Assembly (NCBI GenBank): GCA_001643475.1
Contig: LXTK01000049.1
Span: forward strand, 586 to 8,168
Direction of reading: 5' to 3'
Length of the DNA stretch: 7,583 nt
Origin: Proteobacteria bacterium SPGG2
Lineage (GTDB): Bacteria > Pseudomonadota > Gammaproteobacteria > Acidiferrobacterales > SPGG2
The position numbers and the translations under genes were made by a program. Under the pieces are notes generated by a model. The model did not search any database and was not told where the DNA came from. It was given only the letters and a program-made list of their open reading frames with translations. This document shows positions 1 through 6,251 of this stretch, one piece after another. The stretch's first letter is position 1, and every line of letters starts with the position of its first letter.

Positions 1-388
1 GGCCGAGAACCCGGTCGGGGTGGGTTTCCGCATAGACCAAACTGAGGGTAGAGCCCCAAGAGCCACCGAACAGTAGCCAGCGGTCTATTCCCAAATGCGT
101 GCGCAGGGTCTCCATATCAGCCACCAGGTGTTGGGTGGTGTTGAGCTCGAGACAGGCGTGGGGGGTAGAACGACCAGCGCCGCGTTGATCGAACAGGACG
201 ATGCGATAGACATTCGGGTCGAGGAAGCGGCGATGATAGGCCTCGCAACCGGCGCCGGGGCCGCCATGCACAAACAAGGCCGGCAACCCATCGGGATTGC
301 CACACTCCTCCACATACAGGGTATGGGTGGCATCGACCGCAAGCTCGTGGGTGGTGTAGGCTTTAATTTCCGAAAACAGCTTGCGCAT
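1..388 (-). CDS. pip: Proline iminopeptidase, N-terminal part (runs off the left edge)
   Basis: This is an alpha/beta-hydrolase (peptidase family S33) that releases N-terminal proline from peptides, normally in the cytoplasm. The first 129 residues are visible. They contain the oxyanion-hole motif HGGPG (41-45), the motif FDQRGAGRS (67-75) and the nucleophile elbow GGSWGS (108-113), with Ser110 as the predicted catalytic serine. The order and spacing of these motifs are those of bacterial proline iminopeptidases. The catalytic Asp and His lie beyond the window edge and cannot be checked. The ATG at 388 is chosen because the residues from there (MRKLFSEIKAY) match the usual beginning of the family. 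The Shine-Dalgarno sequence before it is weak. The gene diverges from the cyclotransferase-like gene at 494. The family assignment is secure; the exact substrate preference is inferred. Confidence 0.9.
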   Translation of the reverse strand, partial: MRKLFSEIKAYTTHELAVDATHTLYVEECGNPDGLPALFVHGGPGAGCEAYHRRFLDPNVYRIVLFDQRGAGRSTPHACLELNTTQHLVADMETLRTHLGIDRWLLFGGSWGSTLSLVYAETHPDRVLG

Positions 389-424
389 GGACTCTTGGCC
401 CGGGCGCGGGCCTGATCATTGTTG

Positions 425-453
425 TTTTGCGGTCGTTCGCTTGCCAGTATAAC
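425..453 (+). promoter_or_regulatory. Candidate sigma70 promoter for the cyclotransferase-like gene
   Basis: On the plus strand TATAAC (448-453) matches the -10 box at 5 of 6 positions. The -35 candidate TTTTGC (425-430), 17 bases upstream, is poor. Transcription would start about 460, some 34 nt before the ATG at 494. The -10 is the stronger part of the call. Confidence 0.35.
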
Positions 454-473
454 GGCAGCAAACACGGCGCCAA
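446..473 (-). promoter_or_regulatory. Candidate sigma70 promoter for pip
   Basis: Read on the minus strand there is TATACT (446-451) preceded by TTGGCG (468-473) with a 16-base spacer. These match the sigma70 -10 box at 5 of 6 positions and the -35 box at 4 of 6. A start near 439 would give a leader of about 50 nt before the pip ATG at 388. Its -10 overlaps that of the opposite-facing candidate. This rests on pattern matching only. Confidence 0.38.
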
Positions 474-493
474 AGCGGCGATGGCTTGAGGCA

Positions 494-841
494 ATGAGAC
501 ATCTTGTTTTTGTCTATGGGAGTCTACGATGCGGTGAACGCCATGCCCATTTGCTTGCGGGCGAACACTATTTGGGCACTCATAAGACGGGGCCGTGTTA
601 TACCATGTTTAGTCTGGGAAATTGGCCGGCGATCATGGCCGGCGGTGATGTCGCTATTGTTGGCGATGTGTTTAGTATTGACAGGTCGAAGCTGGCTCAC
701 CTGGACGCGTTTGAGCGTTTCCCCCATCTGTTTGTGCGCCAACGGATATCCACGTGCTATGGGCAAGCGTGGGTCTATATGTTCCGACATCGACCGGCCG
801 ACGCAGTCACCATACCTTCCGGCGATTGGCAAGACGGCTAG
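494..841 (+). CDS. Gamma-glutamylcyclotransferase-like (AIG2/YtfP family) protein
   Basis: The protein has 115 residues, a usual size for the small bacterial AIG2/GGCT family, which cyclises gamma-glutamyl groups to 5-oxoproline. It opens with the substrate-loop signature VYGSLR (7-12). A central LDAFERFP segment carries Glu74 in the position of the family's catalytic glutamate. This is followed by the typical Arg-rich strand and the aromatic strand VYMF (94-97), and it ends with SGDW (109-112). The open frame extends upstream to 419, but the start is placed at 494: the family signature begins just after it and a TGAGG ribosome-binding sequence lies a few bases upstream. There is no signal peptide, so it should be cytoplasmic. 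The gene converges with ahcY, with 8 bp between stop codons and no visible terminator. The substrate (gamma-glutamyl amine, peptide or other) cannot be told from sequence. Confidence 0.83.
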   Translation: MRHLVFVYGSLRCGERHAHLLAGEHYLGTHKTGPCYTMFSLGNWPAIMAGGDVAIVGDVFSIDRSKLAHLDAFERFPHLFVRQRISTCYGQAWVYMFRHRPADAVTIPSGDWQDG

Positions 842-849
842 GCAGAAAA

Positions 850-2160
850 CTAATATCGATAGTAATCCGGCTTGTAAGGGCCTTCGATCGGTACGCTGAT
901 ATAGGCTGCCTGTTTCGGCGTGAGTGTGGTCAAGTGAGCGTCTAGTTTTTTGAGATGTAGACGCGCAACCTTCTCGTCCAGATGCTTAGGCAACACGTAC
1001 ACTTTCTTGTCGTAGTTCTCGTGGTTGTTCCATAACTCGATCTGCGCCATCACCTGGTTGGTGAACGATGCCGACATGACAAAGCTTGGGTGACCAGTGG
1101 CGCAACCGAGATTCACTAGGCGGCCCTCGGCCAGCACAATGATGCGCTTGCCGTCTGGAAAGATCACGTGATCGACTTGCGGTTTTATGTTCTCCCACTT
1201 GTATTTTCTAAGACTAGCGATGTCTATCTCGGAATCGAAGTGACCGATGTTGCAGACAATGGCCTGGTTCTTCATCGCCAGCATGTGTTCGTGGGTGATT
1301 ACGTTTGCGTTGCCAGTAGCGGTGACAAATATATCGGTCACGGCGGCGGCTTCGTCCATGGTCACGACGCGATAGCCCTCCATCGCTGCCTGTAGGGCGC
1401 AGATGGGGTCGATTTCCGTTACCCAGACGATGGCGCCCAGACCACGTAACGCTTGTACAGATCCCTTGCCGACATCGCCGTAGCCACAGACGACGACAAC
1501 TTTGCCGGCGATCATCACATCGGTGGCACGCTTGATACCGTCGACCAATGACTCGCGACAACCATAAAGATTGTCGAACTTGGATTTCGTGACCGAATCA
1601 TTGACGTTGAAGCTTGCCGCCAACAGTTTGTTGTTGTTTGCCATTTCGTATAGACGATGTACACCGGTCGTGGTCTCTTCAGAAATCCCACGCACATTAG
1701 CCATGAGCTCGGAATACTTTTCATGCATGACCAAAGTGAGGTCGCCACCATCATCGAGAATCATGTTGGGCCGCCAGTTGTCGGGCCCGAAGATGGTTTG
1801 ATCGATACACCACCAGAATTCGTCCTCGGTCTCGCCCTTCCAGGCAAACACCGGGAGGTCTTTGGCGGCGATGGCAGCCGCGGCGTGGTCTTGGGTAGAA
1901 AAGATATTGCACGATGACCAACGAACTTCTGCCCCCAATTCGAGCAAAGTTTCGATAAGTACCGCGGTTTGTATGGTCATGTGCAAGCAACCGGCGATGC
2001 GCGCCCCCTTTAACGGCGCTTTGCCGGCGTACTCTTGGCGTAACGCCATTAGGCCCGGCATCTCGGTTTCCGCGACCGCAATCTCCTTGCGACCCCATTC
2101 GGCGAGTGTAATATCGGCGACCTTGTAGTCTGGTTGCAGATGTTCAACAGGCGTGCTCAT
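850..2160 (-). CDS. ahcY: Adenosylhomocysteinase (S-adenosyl-L-homocysteine hydrolase)
   Basis: This cytoplasmic NAD-dependent enzyme splits S-adenosylhomocysteine into adenosine and homocysteine, relieving product inhibition of methyltransferases. The 436 residues appear complete. The substrate domain shows CLHMT (58-62, His60), ILDDGGDL with Asp137, SEETTTG with Glu162, and NVNDSVTKSKFDNLYGC with Lys192, Asp196 and Cys201. These fit the human active-site residues with a shift of 5-6. The NAD-binding loop is GYGDVGKG (226-233). The chain ends KPDYYRY, the C-terminal tail that reaches into the neighbouring subunit's cofactor site. The ATG at 2160 is preceded by an AAAGGGA ribosome-binding stretch. 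metK ends 43 bp upstream, too little room for a separate SAH riboswitch, so the gene is probably co-transcribed with metK. No truncation or missing key residue is visible. Confidence 0.97.
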   Translation of the reverse strand: MSTPVEHLQPDYKVADITLAEWGRKEIAVAETEMPGLMALRQEYAGKAPLKGARIAGCLHMTIQTAVLIETLLELGAEVRWSSCNIFSTQDHAAAAIAAKDLPVFAWKGETEDEFWWCIDQTIFGPDNWRPNMILDDGGDLTLVMHEKYSELMANVRGISEETTTGVHRLYEMANNNKLLAASFNVNDSVTKSKFDNLYGCRESLVDGIKRATDVMIAGKVVVVCGYGDVGKGSVQALRGLGAIVWVTEIDPICALQAAMEGYRVVTMDEAAAVTDIFVTATGNANVITHEHMLAMKNQAIVCNIGHFDSEIDIASLRKYKWENIKPQVDHVIFPDGKRIIVLAEGRLVNLGCATGHPSFVMSASFTNQVMAQIELWNNHENYDKKVYVLPKHLDEKVARLHLKKLDAHLTTLTPKQAAYISVPIEGPYKPDYYRY

Positions 2161-2203
2161 GCATGATTCCCTTTGTGTGAATTGGTTGCGCTAATGCCTT
2201 AGT

Positions 2204-3385
2204 TTAGGCGCTCTTGATTGATCTAGGCCCGAGTTCATCGCCAAGTATCTTGGCCTTGTCGGTGCGCTCCCAAGTAAAATTCGGTTCGGAACGCCCAAAA
2301 TGGCCGTAGGCGGCGGTTGCTGTATAGATCGGCCGCTGCAAATCAAGTTCCTGGATGATGGCCTTGGGACGTAAATCGAAATGGTTTCGTACAAGCTGCT
2401 CGATCTTGTCATTAGCGATTTTGCCGGTGCCAAAGGTTTCGATGTGAATTGATAGTGGTTGTGCTACGCCGATGGCATAGGCCAGTTGCATTTCACAACG
2501 CTCGGCCAGACCGGCCGCGACAATGTTTTTGGCCACATAACGAGCGGCATAGGCGGCGGAACGGTCTACCTTGCTCGGGTCTTTGCCGGAAAACGCACCA
2601 CCACCATGGCGCGCCATACCGCCATAGGTATCGACGATGATCTTGCGTCCTGTCAGTCCACAATCGCCGACCGGCCCACCGATCACGAAACGTCCAGTTG
2701 GGTTAACCAGATACTTCGTATTCTTGCTCAACCATTGTGCGGGCAGCACCGGCTTAATGATTTCTTCGATGACCGCTTCCTTCAGACGCGCGTGTTCGAT
2801 GTCCGGCGCGTGTTGGGTGGATAGCACTACAGTTTCTATGCCCGCCGCTTTGCCGTCCTCATAGCGCACCGTGACCTGGGACTTGGCGTCGGGACGTAGC
2901 CACGGCAGGCGTCCGCTTCGTCGCACCTCGGCCTGGCGCTGCATTAATTGATGAGCCAGGCTGATGGGCAGCGGCATGAATTCTTTACTTTCGTTGGTGG
3001 CATAGCCAAACATCATGCCTTGGTCGCCAGCGCCCTGATCTAGATCTAAACCTTGGCCTTCGTTGACGCCTTGGGCAATGTCCTGCGACTGCTTGTCGAT
3101 GGCGGTCAGCACCGCACATGATTCCCAATCGAAGCCCATGGACGATTCGTAGCCGATGCGTTTGATAGTGCCGCGAACAATATCGGTCATGTTTACCCAA
3201 GCGTTGGTAGTAATCTCACCGGAGATGATGGCCATACCGGTGGTGACCATGGTTTCACAGGCGACCCTGGCCCCCGGATCTTGACCGATGATTGCATCGA
3301 GCACGGCGTCCGATATTTGGTCGGCGACTTTGTCGGGATGGCCTTCTGATACTGATTCCGAGGTGAAAAGATAGCTGTTTGCCAT
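2204..3385 (-). CDS. metK: S-adenosylmethionine synthetase (methionine adenosyltransferase)
   Basis: This cytoplasmic enzyme makes S-adenosylmethionine from methionine and ATP, with release of phosphate and pyrophosphate. It has 393 residues, a normal bacterial length. SEGHPDKVADQ (13-23) contains the catalytic His16 and metal-binding Asp18. The mobile active-site loop covers roughly residues 98-110. The signatures GAGDQGMMFGYA (118-129) and GGGAFSGKDPSKVDRSAAY (261-279) are the two diagnostic MetK motifs, the latter with the phosphate-binding lysines. The start ATG at 3385 has a purine-rich GGGA sequence 5 bases upstream and gives the standard opening MANSYLFTSESVSEGHPDK. It is the first gene of a probable metK-ahcY transcription unit and has a long, structured 5' region (3427-3576) that may regulate it. 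The sequence looks more beta/gamma- than alphaproteobacterial to me. Confidence 0.98.
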   Translation of the reverse strand: MANSYLFTSESVSEGHPDKVADQISDAVLDAIIGQDPGARVACETMVTTGMAIISGEITTNAWVNMTDIVRGTIKRIGYESSMGFDWESCAVLTAIDKQSQDIAQGVNEGQGLDLDQGAGDQGMMFGYATNESKEFMPLPISLAHQLMQRQAEVRRSGRLPWLRPDAKSQVTVRYEDGKAAGIETVVLSTQHAPDIEHARLKEAVIEEIIKPVLPAQWLSKNTKYLVNPTGRFVIGGPVGDCGLTGRKIIVDTYGGMARHGGGAFSGKDPSKVDRSAAYAARYVAKNIVAAGLAERCEMQLAYAIGVAQPLSIHIETFGTGKIANDKIEQLVRNHFDLRPKAIIQELDLQRPIYTATAAYGHFGRSEPNFTWERTDKAKILGDELGPRSIKSA

Positions 3386-3426
3386 GGCTTTCCCGTTTCC
3401 TAAGTTATTTTATGTATGGGCGATAG

Positions 3427-3576
3427 GCCTGGTTGGCGCGGAGGCGGGAGTCTACCAGGCTCGCGCCAGATCAAATAGCCGCCATCCAAAACTTACCGTC
3501 AATGACGGATGATTTTAGGTCACCGGGTCCAGCGAGGTCCATCTCAACCCAGGTGGCGCGATATTGGCTGCCTGGG
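3427..3576 (-). promoter_or_regulatory. Candidate structured 5' leader RNA of metK with alternative pairings
   Basis: Seen: in minus-strand RNA, UGGCGCG (3468-3462) and GCCUGGU (3460-3454) are separated by one base. Downstream, CGCGCCA (3440-3434) and ACCAGGC (3433-3427) are perfect 7-bp partners, but in interleaved order. Upstream, CCAGGC (3575-3570) and CGCGCCA (3560-3554) complement the same two strands (6 and 7 bp) in nested order. A further 6-bp pair, CCCAGG (3576-3571) with CCUGGG (3553-3548), competes with this. Inferred: the two central strands can switch partners, a layout typical of cis-regulatory RNA. The element ends 41 nt before the metK ATG. No U-run follows, so any control would act on translation or RNA stability and not through an intrinsic terminator. 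I find no match to SAM-I, SAM-II or SAH riboswitch cores as I remember them. The promoter is unidentified, so transcription of the whole stretch is assumed. Confidence 0.42.
3486..3518 (-). other. Stem-loop in the metK leader, better formed on the minus strand
   Basis: The stem CCGUC/GACGG with loop AUU (core at 3496-3508) is extended, after a 3x3 internal loop, by a 7-bp outer helix (3486-3492 with 3512-3518). The outer helix uses three G-U pairs in minus-strand RNA. In plus-strand RNA the same positions would be C-A mismatches. This supports a functional RNA in the metK direction. It lies between the upstream and downstream pairing segments of the candidate leader. Confidence 0.4.
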
Positions 3577-3730
3577 AGGCGTCGAAGACTGACTTAGCAG
3601 GTTTGCACTGATGGGCGAGATTTAAAATGAGCGGAACCCACCCACATTGTGACTGAGCCTCAATTGATATATTTTTTCCCACCTAGCGCCCTATAATTCG
3701 ACGACAACGAGTTCTCCAAAATATTATGTA

Positions 3731-3771
3731 AAATAAAAAACTATGTGGCTATATCTCTCTAGAATAGGCCA
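3731..3771 (-). terminator. Possible intrinsic terminator after the M48 gene
   Basis: In minus-strand RNA UGGC-c-UAU (3771-3764) can pair with AUAGCCA (3752-3746), giving 7 bp with one bulged C. Five bases further on comes UUUUUUAUUU (from 3740). The stem is weak and lies about 190 nt beyond the M48 stop codon, so this is a tentative call. Confidence 0.3.
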
Positions 3772-3964
3772 ATTTTTACCAAACGGTGGGTATTTCCGTC
3801 GATAATAACACCCTAGGTGGACCGATGACAGCTAAAACAATTCCTCTCCTGACGAAGCCAGAAAAATACTGCACCAGATCCACCATGATTTTCCGCAGGT
3901 ATGTAGCGAGTTGGCACACCCTGTCGTATGCAGACCGACGTTGTAAGTCGAACGTAAGACGGGA

Positions 3965-4801
3965 TCAGCCGGATGGCTGCTGGCGTTTCATGTGACCCTG
4001 CATAATGCGCGCGAAACGCTCTGCGTTGACCGCCTGTTCGGCATATTTGCCAAGTTTGTCATCAAGAAAATCGGTCAACCGGTCCATGCGCTCTTCGGGT
4101 GACGGGTGGGTCTTGAACATCAACGCTACTGCGTCATCCGTAGGATTGACCGACGCCAGCGTCTGCAATACCGCCAGCAAGCCGTAGGGATCGTAGCCGG
4201 CGCGTGCAGCCAGGGTAGCGCCGAGATAGTCGGCCATGAACTCATCCTTCTTATCGAGACCTCGACTAAACAACTCCGTGCCGACGTTCAAGACCTGCTG
4301 AAAATCCTGGCCACTGCTACTAGTCAGTGCCTGACCGCCCAGTTTTGCCCATTCCCCTTTGCGCATGGTTTTTAGTGCGTGGCGCTTGATCACATGGCTG
4401 ATTTCATGCGCAAGCACGCCCGCCAGTTCGGACTCATCGCGCATCAATAGCAACAGACCGCGGGTGATAAATACGTACCCGCCGGGCATAGCGAAGGCGT
4501 TAACTGATTCGGTGTCGAGAATGGCAAAGTGCCAAGGGAGGTGTGGCTTTTCTGTTTGTAGGGCAATCCATTTGCCAATTCGGTTTACGTAGATCTGGAG
4601 CTCACGATCGTCGACCGGTGCGGCGGCGCCCAAGAGATTGGCAGCAATCCCGCGGCCAATCTTGATCTCACGCTTTTCGGATACCGGTTTAATCGCCTTC
4701 AGCAGTGAACCTAGTTCGAGCGCCGAGGTGTTAGCGATATGCCCGATGCCAACAGCAATGCATGTGGCAACCGTGATTGTCTTAACAAGTTTGGGAGCCA
4801 T
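3965..4801 (-). CDS. M48-family zinc metalloprotease, exported
   Basis: This 278-residue protein is a predicted periplasmic M48 peptidase of the small soluble type (related to the catalytic domain of BepA/LoiP-like proteases). An N-terminal hydrophobic segment after basic residues, ending near NTSA-LE (about 24-29), looks like a cleavable signal peptide. The catalytic zinc motif is HEISH (132-136). The third zinc ligand is predicted as Glu187 in the ExxAD motif EFMAD. THPSPEERM (231-239) is the conserved M48 tail motif, and NAFAMPGGYVFITRGLL (101-117) is the typical strand before the active-site helix. The ATG at 4801 has AAGGGA upstream, formed by the last codons of the SH3 gene, whose stop lies 6 bases away, so translation is probably coupled. 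M48 proteins of this kind act in envelope protein quality control; the substrate here is unknown. The C-terminus is basic and short, with no TPR domain. Confidence 0.92.
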   Translation of the reverse strand: MAPKLVKTITVATCIAVGIGHIANTSALELGSLLKAIKPVSEKREIKIGRGIAANLLGAAAPVDDRELQIYVNRIGKWIALQTEKPHLPWHFAILDTESVNAFAMPGGYVFITRGLLLLMRDESELAGVLAHEISHVIKRHALKTMRKGEWAKLGGQALTSSSGQDFQQVLNVGTELFSRGLDKKDEFMADYLGATLAARAGYDPYGLLAVLQTLASVNPTDDAVALMFKTHPSPEERMDRLTDFLDDKLGKYAEQAVNAERFARIMQGHMKRQQPSG

Positions 4802-4807
4802 GCGCTC

Positions 4808-5384
<577 letters not shown>

Positions 5385-5404
<20 letters not shown>

Positions 5405-6179
5405 ATAGACGCACCTCCTTGGTCCGCCCTTTGAGCTTTGCGCTTCCACGGTCTCGGAATTCGAGTTCGGATCCACAGGCCTTACGCGTGGCGGCAGATA
5501 CCAGCACGCGACACAGTCCCCGTGTCTGTCCTTCTATACGACTCGCGGTGTTTACTGTGTCGCCGATTACCGTGTAGTCCTGCCGGTGCTCAGGTGAGCC
5601 AATAAAGCCCACCACCACCTCGCCGGTATGAATGCCGATGCCGATATCGAAATCCTCGCCAGCTTCGCCTAATTCCTTGCGGAACGCCTCCAGCGCAACC
5701 ACCATGTCACGCGCCGCCATCACCGCGCCTAGGGCGTGCTTGGGTTGGTCAGTAGGTGCTCCCCAAAACGCCATAATGCCATCGCCGATGTATTTGTCCA
5801 GCGTACCCTGATGGCGATAAATGACGTCGACCTGGCGGGCGAAGTAGCGATTGAGCAACCCGTGGACGTCTTCGGCGTCCATGCGGTTGCTGAGTTGGGT
5901 AAATCCGGCAAGATCGGCGAACAGAACCGTCACCTGACGCCGTTCACCGATGGTTTCTTTCGCCGGCGCATCCACTGGAGCGTCAGTAGTCTTGGCTGGA
6001 CTCTGCAGTTCCGGAACGGCGCGCAATACCCGCTTACGGTGGCCCAGCGAAAGGCCCATTTCCTTCAGGTCGTCATCGGATAATTCCGCTAACAGGTCGA
6101 TATCGATGTCGTTCTCGGCGAACAGTTTGGCGTGCTCGCCGAGGCCGATCTCATCCAACCACTTCGCAATATCCGACAT
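5385..6179 (-). CDS. SAM-domain class III adenylate cyclase
   Basis: This cytoplasmic protein of 264 residues is predicted to make cAMP from ATP. Residues 1-58 form a sterile-alpha-motif domain (IAKWLDEIGLGEHAKLF, then DLKEMGLSLGHRKRVLRAV), a helical protein-interaction module. A linker of about 20 residues leads to the catalytic domain (80-262). All expected catalytic positions are visible: metal-binding Asp89 (LFADLAGFT) and Asp133 (YIGDGIMAFWG), adenine-selecting Lys129 and Thr203, and transition-state Asn210 and Arg214 (TVNTASRIE). Thr at 203 in place of Asp is the class IIIb pattern. Many relatives with this N-terminus continue into a large ATPase/TPR region; this one stops after the cyclase domain, followed at once by the SH3 gene. 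The ATG at 6179 has only a weak GGA upstream. cGMP production is unlikely given Lys129 but not excluded. Confidence 0.92.
5413..5420 (-). promoter_or_regulatory. Strong Shine-Dalgarno for the SH3 gene inside the cyclase gene
   Basis: AAGGAGGT on the minus strand is fully complementary to the usual 16S anti-Shine-Dalgarno and lies 8 bases before the ATG at 5404. It sits in the last codons of the cyclase gene (Lys-Glu-Val region) and fixes the start of the SH3 protein 20 bases inside the cyclase reading frame. Confidence 0.75.
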
Positions 6180-6190
6180 CGGCCAATCCG

Positions 6191-6208
6191 GCGCCTAAAA
6201 GATGGCGC
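6191..6208 (-). other. Small hairpin just upstream of the cyclase start
   Basis: In minus-strand RNA GCGCC (6208-6204) can pair with GGCGC (6195-6191) around AUCUUUUA. It ends 11 bases before the cyclase ATG at 6179, next to the weak GGA ribosome-binding site, and could lower translation. Only 5 bp support it. Confidence 0.25.
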
Positions 6209-6218
6209 TCAAGCTAAC

Positions 6219-6244
6219 AAAAAGCGCGGCCAGTGGCACCCGCG
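6219..6244 (-). terminator. Probable intrinsic terminator after the aminotransferase gene
   Basis: In minus-strand RNA CGCGG (6244-6240) pairs with CCGCG (6229-6225) around a 10-base loop, and the stem is followed by C and UUUUU (6223-6219). It lies 8 bases past the aminotransferase stop. The stem is short but all G-C. It would separate the aminotransferase from the cyclase operon. Confidence 0.5.
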
Positions 6245-6251
6245 TGGGCGC

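Larger units (their letters stand above)
3386..3964. other. 579-bp gene-free region between metK and the M48 gene
   Basis: No convincing gene is present. The metK-proximal part (about 3420-3600) is GC-rich and full of complementary segments, annotated separately as a candidate leader RNA. The middle part (about 3660-3780) is strongly AT-rich, as expected of a promoter or terminator zone. It contains a TATAAT on the plus strand (3692-3697) without a good -35, and a terminator-like hairpin on the minus strand. I could not pick out a convincing sigma70 promoter for metK. Confidence 0.6.

Noticed and set aside
85..465. A 126-codon minus-strand frame overlapping the pip gene.
   Set aside because: It is a frame shadow: the pip frame carries all family motifs, while this one gives a Pro/Ser/Cys-rich sequence of no known kind.
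419..493. An upstream start at 419 for the cyclotransferase-like protein.
   Set aside because: The extra 25 residues lie before the family's conserved N-terminus and would begin upstream of the candidate -10 box. The ATG at 494 has a TGAGG upstream.
3407..3412. TAAAAT on the minus strand as the metK -10 box.
   Set aside because: There is no -35-like hexamer at 15-19 bases upstream. The resulting leader would be very short and would leave the structured segment untranscribed. It cannot be excluded, but I do not call it.
3427..3468. A protein operator (MetJ- or SahR-type dyad) in front of metK.
   Set aside because: The complementary segments are interleaved, so they do not form a simple dyad, and no repeated MetJ-type AGACGTCT boxes are present.
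3786..3995. Plus-strand open frame of 69 codons (GTG start), or 56 codons from the ATG at 3825 which has an AGGTGG before it.
   Set aside because: The protein resembles nothing I know, is rich in Arg, Cys and Trp in no pattern, and its end overlaps the M48 gene in convergent orientation. It is most likely chance.
4745..4801. A lipoprotein signal in the M48 protein (Cys14 in VATC).
   Set aside because: The base before Cys is Thr in a VAT context, which does not fit the usual lipobox, and the hydrophobic stretch continues past it. An ordinary signal peptide fits better.
5405..5476. A longer SH3-protein start at 5476.
   Set aside because: It would place 24 extra polar residues before the signal peptide and overlap the cyclase by 92 bases. 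The ATG at 5404 has a perfect Shine-Dalgarno at the right distance.
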